The notes beneath the pieces were generated by a model, which did no database searches, was not told the origin of the DNA, and saw only the letters and a list, made by a program, of their open reading frames with translations. The translations under genes and the position numbers were made by a program. Of a DNA stretch of 64,000 nucleotides, positions 57,544 to 64,000 are shown piece after piece (the stretch's first letter is position 1; each line of letters starts with the position of its first letter). Origin of the DNA: Manihot esculenta (taxonomy: Eukaryota; Streptophyta; Magnoliopsida; Malpighiales; Euphorbiaceae); assembly GCF_001659605.2 (NCBI RefSeq), contig NC_035161.2, positions 5,660,662-5,724,661 of the forward strand, written 5' to 3'.

Positions 57544-60500
57544 TTGAACTGAAAACAAGAACAACCCAATTCAGCTTGATCTCGACCGGTGTGAAATACG
57601 ATGCCGGAATAGCACCGGCGATTCGCAACTCCTTTTCTCCAGTAGTAATCGAATTCTGAAGCTTCCTCAATGAAACTCACTCAAGCGATATATCAGATGA
57701 AAATGGCCAAAAAGATATATAAATGAAGAATCAAGCAACTGTTATAAATAAATAAACAAAATCCCCTGGTTTCGTTGAAACTACAGAATAACTTCCCAAC
57801 ATGAAATTCTCGAAAATCTGTTGGGAATTATTGTTGAAAAAAAAGGAAAATTAAATGAGAAAAATAAGGTTAAAAGAATCTGACAACTGATTTGTTTCTG
57901 TTTTTGAAACCTTAAGATTGTCATGACCACCTTCTGCCACGTCAAAGGTTAAACGAATTAGGGCCTGTTTTGCATCACTCTCATCTCTTACCGTTGCTGA
58001 TTAAATCACTTTTTTTAAAATATTATTTTCAAAATATTAAAAATAATTTTATCATAATTCAATTATCAAAATATCAAAATAATAAGACTTAAAATATAAT
58101 TTTAATTTAGTCCCTTAATAATTTTTAAAATTTTTTAATGGATTAATATATTTTTAACTTTATTATATTGTGCCATTTATCTCTTTTAAATTTATATTTT
58201 TTCTCAAATTTTAAATATTTAAATTTTATTTAAACATATTAAAATTATAAATTTGTGACACTTGCTTTCATAAATAAAAATTCGTAATATTTATATTTAT
58301 TATATATATTTTGTTATAATTTTTAATTAATATAAGTTTTATAATTTGATATTTTATATTATTTTTATTTATTTTATAGTTATATGCACTCAGTCCAAAA
58401 TTGAACCGAACTGAATAAATTAAAAATTAAAATTTTAATATTTATAAAAATTAAACTGAACTTATTTTAATCAGAAATTAAATTGAACTGAACCGATCTG
58501 ATTTAATTTAAATTTTTAATAATTTTTATTTTTTATCATTTATTTTTATTTTTAATATTTTAAAATTTAATTAAAATATTTTTAACCTTAATATAATAGA
58601 ATCTCTATATTATTGAAAATAATATATTATTATCATTACTCAGTTGGATTTGATTTTATTAATTTTTTTCTGTTTAAAATGAATTAAATAATTAAAATTT
58701 TTAAAATTAAAATTAAATAAATCGAAATAAATAAAAAATCAAATCAAAATTTTAAATTAATTTAATTTAATCAATTCTTTTAATTTAAACTGAATACAGC
58801 TCATCCCACTACACCCTCTAAAAAAATTTTCTAGTTCTACCCTATGTTTTCCGTCTCTTTATTATATATTCATTGATTTTAACCAATCAAAATTTTTCAA
58901 CAAGTAAGAAATAATTATTATTTATTATATTTGTTAGCAGTGGAATATGTATAATTTTTAAAAAATTCAAAAGAAATATATTTTTTTAAAATTTTTATAT
59001 TTATTAAAATTAATAGTATGAAAATTTAATTAATTCTCTTAAATTCTTATGATAATTGATTATAAAAATTTAAGGAAATTGATTTTAAATTAAAAGTAAA
59101 TCTTGTTAAAATTCTTAAGATCTTACCATAAATAAAATCAGTTAAATCTATTTATATCAAAATTAGTTAATTGATTCTGCAAATTTTTTTTATGTTTTTT
59201 ATCCTTTATAATTTTTGTTTGTTTTAATTTTAAATTTATTTTTTTAATTAATAATTATTTTTTAAAAAATCAATTTAATTTGATGTTGACTATTAATATT
59301 TATTGCATTTATAATTAATATTAAAAAATTATTATATTATTTTGTTATTTTTTTAAATAATCTTAATTTATTATTTATAAGAATAAATATTTATGTTTAA
59401 TTTAAAAATAATAAGAATGATAAATAAATTAAATTAATTTAAATTTATTTAATTAAAAAATTTTAATTAAATTCTATTATATTTAAAATAATTTTAAATA
59501 AATAATAATTTTATAAATAAAAATAATTTTATTTTATTAATAAAATTCAATTTTTTTCTCAAAAAAATACATATCAAACAAGGGTATATAGTATTTCATT
59601 TAACAAAATAATATTTTATTTATTTTTACAAGAATTATAATGCACTTATCACCACATTAAATCTATAAATTTAAATTTAAATTACATGATATTTAATTAT
59701 TTTTTTAGATAATTGAATTTGATTGTAGAAATTTTTAAAATAATAAATATTAAATTTTATTTTTAATTTCATACTTGGCCTCCCTAACTCTTATTTAACA
59801 CCTAATAACAATTAATAAAAAAAAGAAATTAAATAAAACAAAAAATAGACTAAAATTTTAAATTAGACATGTTTGGTTGATCGATAATTAGGATTTGATA
59901 ATTAAACTAAACATCCACTGGTCTAAATCAAACGATAATATATGAAAGTCATTTACCAATATCACAAGCATTACCACTGGTCTACAATACCAATACCACT
60001 GTTCTACAATAATTTAGTTTTATCTTTATGTATATATATTTTTAAAAACAAAAACATCTGTAGGGATATAAACGAATCAAATTATTCGTAAACTATTTAA
60101 AATTCAGCTCAATAAAAGATCAATTGAGCTCAGTTCATTTTCTAAACGAGCCGAATTTGATGTTAACAGTATTCGACACATTTAGACTCCCGAATTCGGC
60201 TCTTTTTAAATTTATAAATAAATTCGCGAGCTGAATCATAAATAAAATCACGTACAAACTCATGAATAAACTCGTTCGCCAATACCAATTTTACAAAAAA
60301 GTTGAATGGATATGAAAAATTGTGACTACCCACATAAAAAATTAAAAGAATACAAATAATTGTGACTTCTCCATAAATTTACAACTTTTTATATTTTTTT
60401 TTATTAATTTTAAATTTGATAAATTTTAATTAAATAAAAAAATTTAATTTAACGTTCTCTTAATGATTTTATAATCTAAATTTTATTTATAATTTAAATT

Positions 60501-60840
60501 TATTTATAATTTAAATAAATTTAAATTATATTGAATTTATTTATAATATAATCGAATTTAAATTCGAACGTATATGAGTTTAAATTCGATTTTTTTAAAT
60601 AGAATTTAAATTTACATATTAATGTGATAAATGAGTTTATTACGAATCAAATTCGAAACTATAAATAAAATTTAAATTAAATTCAAATTCGAATTCAAAT
60701 TTAAACTTTTGGCGTTCGAACTTTAAAATTTATTTTTCTTAAATTTAAAATTTAAATTAAAATTTACATTTTAATCGAATTTACACATATTAAAATTTAA
60801 TTCAATTATAGTGATAGGAGTGAACTGATATGCTGAGTGG
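57544..60840. other. Leader of Cys-rich gene, then AT-rich intergenic DNA
   Basis: 57544-57960 is the probable 5' leader and promoter of the Cys-rich gene. From about 58000 the sequence is very AT-rich, with dispersed AACCGAACTGAA-type words (58390-58800) and stretches of GAGCTCAGTTC / CGAGCCGAATT words (60100-60260) typical of degraded dispersed plant repeats. No gene, LTR or clear inverted-repeat element could be supported. Confidence 0.55.
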
Positions 60841-61074
60841 AGATTTTTTAGGGTGTGTTTCATGACACAATAATTTTAAAGCGTGCGTATATAAATTTAT
60901 ATAAGACTAAAAAATTTATTAAAATTGTCATGATTGTAATAATCATCTATTTTTTCTTGTACGTGTGTGTCTAAAAAACACTAAAAACACAGGCTGATGT
61001 CATCTAAGAAGTATTACGTGTTGTGTTGTTATTGGAGTGTGAAAGTGCAAAAACAACTCTTGAAAACAGATGTT

Positions 61075-61085
61075 ATCCCACATCG
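61075..61085 (+). promoter_or_regulatory. USE element of snRNA-type promoter
   Basis: ATCCCACATCG is an exact match to the plant upstream sequence element RTCCCACATCG of snRNA genes. The gap to the TATA box at 61110 is about 24 bp. That is the spacing that specifies RNA polymerase III in plants; pol II snRNA genes have about ten more. Confidence 0.9.
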
Positions 61086-61109
61086 GACGGAATCAACAAG
61101 ATATTAATT

Positions 61110-61117
61110 TTATAATA
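61110..61117 (+). promoter_or_regulatory. TATA box of MRP RNA gene
   Basis: TTATAATA, about 24 bp past the USE and about 25-30 bp before the inferred RNA start. Confidence 0.8.
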
Positions 61118-61139
61118 TCTCCACCAAGGGCGTTTGCAC

Positions 61140-61398
61140 GACTGACCATGGGATGGAGTGGCTGGGTGATTACTTCTTCACCCAGGAAAGTCCCCGGGCC
61201 CTTGTCTGCAGAGTGCAGTCCCGGAAACGGGAGAACTTGAGGCGCAGGATCTTGATCGCAATTAGCGGCGGGGCTGAGACGCGTGCGGAGCCTTTGCGGA
61301 TCCTGTGTCCTAAGAGAATTGGCCGTTGTTTCACAGTTATCCACTCGGCTCACTATAGTGGGCTAACAGAACGGGGCTTACGATCTCATGGTTGCATA
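61140..61398 (+). ncRNA. MRP: RNase MRP RNA
   Basis: The RNA of ribonuclease MRP, the nucleolar enzyme that cuts pre-rRNA in ITS1. The sequence shows the conserved CR-I core GAAAGTCCCCGGGC (61186-61199), followed by TGCAGAGTGCAGTCC like the human RNA. The 3' ACAGAACGGGGCTTA (61366-61380) corresponds to CR-V. A closing P1 stem pairs ACCATGGGAT (61145-61154) with ATCTCATGGT (61383-61392), with one G-U pair. A USE/TATA promoter with pol III spacing lies upstream and a T6 terminator follows. Plants use protein-only nuclear RNase P, so MRP rather than P RNA is the right reading. The 5' end is inferred from TATA spacing. Apparent ORFs across it are accidental. Confidence 0.88.
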
Positions 61399-61404
61399 TT
61401 TTTT
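61399..61404 (+). terminator. Pol III terminator of MRP RNA gene
   Basis: TTTTTT six bases after the P1 stem. Confidence 0.85.
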
Positions 61405-62040
61405 GCAATCGAACACTTGACAACATTTGATATTCAACTGATCATCGAACCTTATAATCCAGCGGTGTCACAATTAATTTTTGAGAAGATTATTATTTAA
61501 TATTTTATGGTTTAGTAAAATTAATTAATTTTATCCAAGTGAAAAATAAACACGAAAAATTTAATAGAAAAAAAAATATTTTTTATTTAATAAATACCGT
61601 GTAAATATAAAAAATTTAAATAAGACATGTTTGTTTTGACCGTTTGAGTCTTAAATACTTTGTCAGTTTGTTTTTAGCTTGTTAAATTTGTGTACTATGT
61701 AAATTTGAGTAATAATTAGTTCTTCATTTGTAATTCTTTAATCCTATGAGCATTGTGAAAATATAATATATGATGTATGGATAAAAAAAATAATAATAAG
61801 GGGAGAAATAATTTTTAAATATTTAATTTTTTTTTTAAATGATAAAAATTTATTAAAAATTTAAAAATCATAAAAAAATCTAATCATATAGAACTGTATC
61901 TTAGAAAACCTTGTTTTCCTCGACTTTATTCCAAACGAGGTAAAATGATTAAGCAAACCATAGGACTGTGGCTGGATGAACCGAGTTGAGACTCGGATTG
62001 AATCCCTGGAACTTGTTTAATGGTGGCTGTAAAAGCCTCG
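61405..62040. other. Spacer before MRS2-5-like gene
   Basis: AT-rich, with no gene recognised. The last 100 bases probably hold the promoter of the transporter gene. The hairpin CCGAG..CTCGG near 61981 was not assigned. Confidence 0.55.
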
Positions 62041-62230
62041 TATTACTTTCTATCCTGAACTCAATCTCTTCTTTCTGTTCGGCAGAGCACACAGATCTTA
62101 TTCTCTCAACCTTTTACCGGAGGTGCTTTATCTACATCTGAATTATTTCTCTCGTTTTCATAAGGTACAGATCCTCGTTTCTGCTTCTAGGGTTTCTTTC
62201 TTCTTTTTTCAATATTCGATACATTTGAAC

Positions 62231-62464
62231 AAGGAATTATTGGTTTTCCTGGTACAGTTCCATTTTCGTTGAAATTGAAGAGGTAAATTGAGGTTTTTCT
62301 TTCAGTAGGTCAGATCGAGGGGGTAGATTGCTGGATGTTGTTTATTGAAGGAATTATTGGTTTTCCTGGTACAGTTCCATTTTCGTTGAAATTGAAGAGG
62401 TAAATTGAGGTTTTTCTTTCAGTAGGTCAGATCGAGGGGGTAGATTGCTGGATGTTGTTTATTG
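62231..62464 (+). repeat. 117 bp perfect tandem duplication in transporter leader
   Basis: The segment 62231-62347 is repeated exactly at 62348-62464, with no mismatch seen. Each copy holds a GAG/GTAAATTG donor-like and a TTTCTTTCAG acceptor-like sequence. It lies in the 5' leader or leader intron of the MRS2-5-like gene. Confidence 0.95.
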
Positions 62465-62889
62465 GTGGAATCCTATTTTGGGCTTGAACGGTTTAGGTTT
62501 AAGTATATTTACTTAAAGGTGGGAGAATGATTCTTGCATTTTCGCAGTGAAACACCTGAGAATAGTAAGGACTATTGTGCTTGTTTATATAACCATTCAC
62601 ATGAATTGTTCGAGATTTCATCTTTTAGTATTATTATTGCTGCTTACATTATTATATGCGAGTAGTAATATTTATTGGGTTCATACTTTCTTTATTAAAG
62701 TGATATGCATTTTTCTCTCAGGTTTCAATTCAGAAATGCATAACGAACATGGGTAACGTTGTTAAGAATAGCTGTTATATGCAATATATTCAATGACCAA
62801 CTCATACGCAAAACCATTAATGAATTCTGGTTCAGTTCCCCTCCTGGAAAATCTGGGTTGTCACTTGACCAAGAAAAATTCCAAGTCAA

Positions 62890-63328
62890 ATGGAGGAATC
62901 TCAGGGTCGAGGTCTACGTTGTGATCTTCCAGATTCTGCCTTTCCTCACAACACTGGAAGGCTTAATTTACATGGGTATGGAAATGGTATTTCTGGCTTG
63001 CCAGGCCTGAAGAAGAGAGGTCATGGACATGGAAGCAGATCTTGGATAAAGATTGATCAGAATGGCGACTCAAAGATTTTGGAGCTTGATAAGGCTACTA
63101 TAATGAAACATTGTTCGTTACCTGCTAGAGATCTACGACTATTGGACCCCCTTTTCATTTACCCTTCCACAATTTTAGGGAGGGAGAAAGCTATTGTGGT
63201 CAGTCTTGAACAAATTAGATGCATAATCACAGCTGATGAGGTCATCCTGATGAACTCTTTAGATGGATGTGTAGTCCAATATGAGTCAGAATTCTGCAAG
63301 CGTCTCCAGACAAACAAAGATCAAGCTG
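62890..63328 (+). CDS. MRS2-5: MRS2-5-like magnesium transporter, exon 1
   Basis: The first 146 codons of a CorA/MRS2/MGT family Mg2+ channel. The start is ATG 62890 (MEESQGRGLR). It shows the family's N-terminal cytosolic domain: GLKKRGHGHGSRSWIKIDQN (39-58), ELDKATIMKHCSLPARDLRL (65-84), LLDPLFIYPSTILGREKAIV (84-103), EQIRCIITADEVILMN. The exact words KIDQNG, ATIMK and VVQYESE..KRLQ are closest to Arabidopsis MRS2-5 as I recall it. The GMN pore motif and the two membrane segments lie beyond the window. The donor GCTG/GTAACT follows 63328, phase 1. The leader probably has an intron starting at the GTACAG near 62166. Confidence 0.9.
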
Positions 63329-63498
63329 GTAACTACATCTGATCCATATACTTATCGATCTGAATGATCTTAAAACCATTAATTTCCTTAAAGAAGATAC
63401 AATTTCTATAAATGTCAACAACAATTGGTTTGATTTCTTGAGATTTTATGAAACTGAATGATTCGTACTTGCTTAACAAAGCTATGATTTCAATTCAG

Positions 63499-63569
63499 AG
63501 GACTTGCCATTTGAATTTAGAGCTCTGGAATTGGCTTTGGAGTTAACTTGCATGTCTCTTGATGCTCAG
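63499..63569 (+). CDS. MRS2-5: MRS2-5-like magnesium transporter, exon 2
   Basis: A 71 bp exon between TTCAATTCAG/AG and GATGCTCAG/GT, in phase with exon 1. It encodes EDLPFEFRALELALELTCMS LDAQ, the conserved start of the family's helical domain. The gene continues past 64000. Confidence 0.9.
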
Positions 63570-64000
63570 GTATGCTATGATCTTCACAATAGCTAATGGT
63601 CCATGTCCAGTTTGGTAAAGTCCTCTAGCCTTCTTTTTTATAAAATATTTCTCTCTAGAAAATCTTGTTAAGTCTAGAAAATGCAACTATTTGTATTTTA
63701 TTTCTGAATTTTGTCACGTGTAGATCTCTTTTTAAGATCATTGATTGTTGTAACCTTTACCCAACCTTAACAAGTTTGGAACTAGCAGTTTGGGAATGAG
63801 ATTAAATTAAGTTGAGTGGATCGCTTTACTTTACCGCAAGAAGAATAATTGTATACTACAAAAATGAAATGAAATAAATAATTTTGAAGAGTTGAATCGG
63901 TAAAGTTAGTTAGCAATTGTTATATGGTATCAATGGTGGTCACTTCTGATGTGTTGTTGATTGGTGAATATAATTAATCGTGAGTACATACAAATAATTA
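63570..64000 (+). other. Intron 2 of MRS2-5-like gene, cut by window edge
   Basis: Starts GTATGCTATG, T-rich, with no further exon recognised before the right edge. Confidence 0.75.

Noticed and set aside
57958..59585. Possible hAT-like element with ends GGGCCTGTTTTGCAT and ATCAAACAAGGG
   Set aside because: The terminal match is short and imperfect, no 8 bp duplication was found, and such words are common in AT-rich plant DNA.
61153..61500. 115-codon plus-strand frame and 86-codon minus-strand frame
   Set aside because: They overlap the MRP RNA gene and its terminator and resemble no protein.
61975..62010. Hairpin CCGAG..CTCGG near the transporter promoter as a tRNA or snoRNA
   Set aside because: No cloverleaf, A/B boxes or C/D boxes could be found around it.
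62284..62306. Tiny intron between GAG/GTAAATTG and TTTCTTTCAG in the duplicated leader segment
   Set aside because: It would be under 30 bases, far below plant intron size; splicing between the two copies remains possible but unproven.

Overview
The window looks like nuclear DNA of a dicot plant. It holds spliced genes with plant-only families (a NINJA/AFP protein and an MRS2 magnesium transporter), a plant-type snRNA promoter, and a deep nest of chromodomain Ty3/Gypsy and Tat-like LTR retrotransposons. The LTR families and the MRS2-5-like protein would fit a woody rosid such as a Euphorbiaceae species, but that is a guess.

Positions 1-41213 are one nest. The oldest layer is T1, a minus-strand Tat-type Gypsy element. 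Its 5' LTR is at 40691-41213, its gag/protease remnants at 37100-40590, its integrase tail at 6700-9238, and its repeat block and antisense-ORF tail at 5013-6610. T1 was broken by: chromovirus E1 (420-5012, itself broken at 419 by the LTR of another element); a solo chromovirus LTR at 7013-9162 (TSD TTTCA); chromovirus E2 (9239-37094, TSD CCCGA); and a solo LTR of another, probably Copia, family at 38417-39956 (TSD AATAT). E3 (17265-35674, TSD ACCTC) sits inside the 5' LTR of E2, and E4 (23154-32011, TSD CCAAC) sits inside the gag of E3. All six TSD or LTR junctions quoted were read from the sequence. E3 has a full gag-pol frame with only two stops. E4 lacks the gag capsid region and has one stop. 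E2 lost its integrase core, although its LTRs are still very similar.

Positions 41214-43774 are AT-rich and hold an orphan 0.3 kb chromodomain fragment. Positions 43775-50119 are T2, a plus-strand Tat-type element with both LTRs. It carries a decayed gag, two minisatellites and a long antisense ORF of the Transposase_28 kind, but no reverse transcriptase or integrase.

The gene-bearing part starts at about 51.3 kb. An ABA-response-element cluster (51389-51985) precedes a two-exon NINJA/AFP gene (52600-55460, plus). A two-exon gene for a Cys/Trp-rich protein of unknown function lies tail to tail with it (56069-57543, minus). After an AT-rich stretch comes an RNase MRP RNA gene with a pol III type USE/TATA promoter (about 61140-61398). 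The first two coding exons of an MRS2-5-like Mg2+ transporter follow, running off the right edge (62890 onward).

The most unusual signal is in the LTRs. Every chromovirus LTR subfamily carries a small tandem array of hairpin units at the same place in the transcribed leader. Their stems change in a compensatory way (CCAGG/CCTGG, CCGG/CCGG, CCTGG/CCAGG) while loops and flanks diverge. The same LTRs carry arrays of TTCGGCGGCCGAA, each containing a GCC-box core.
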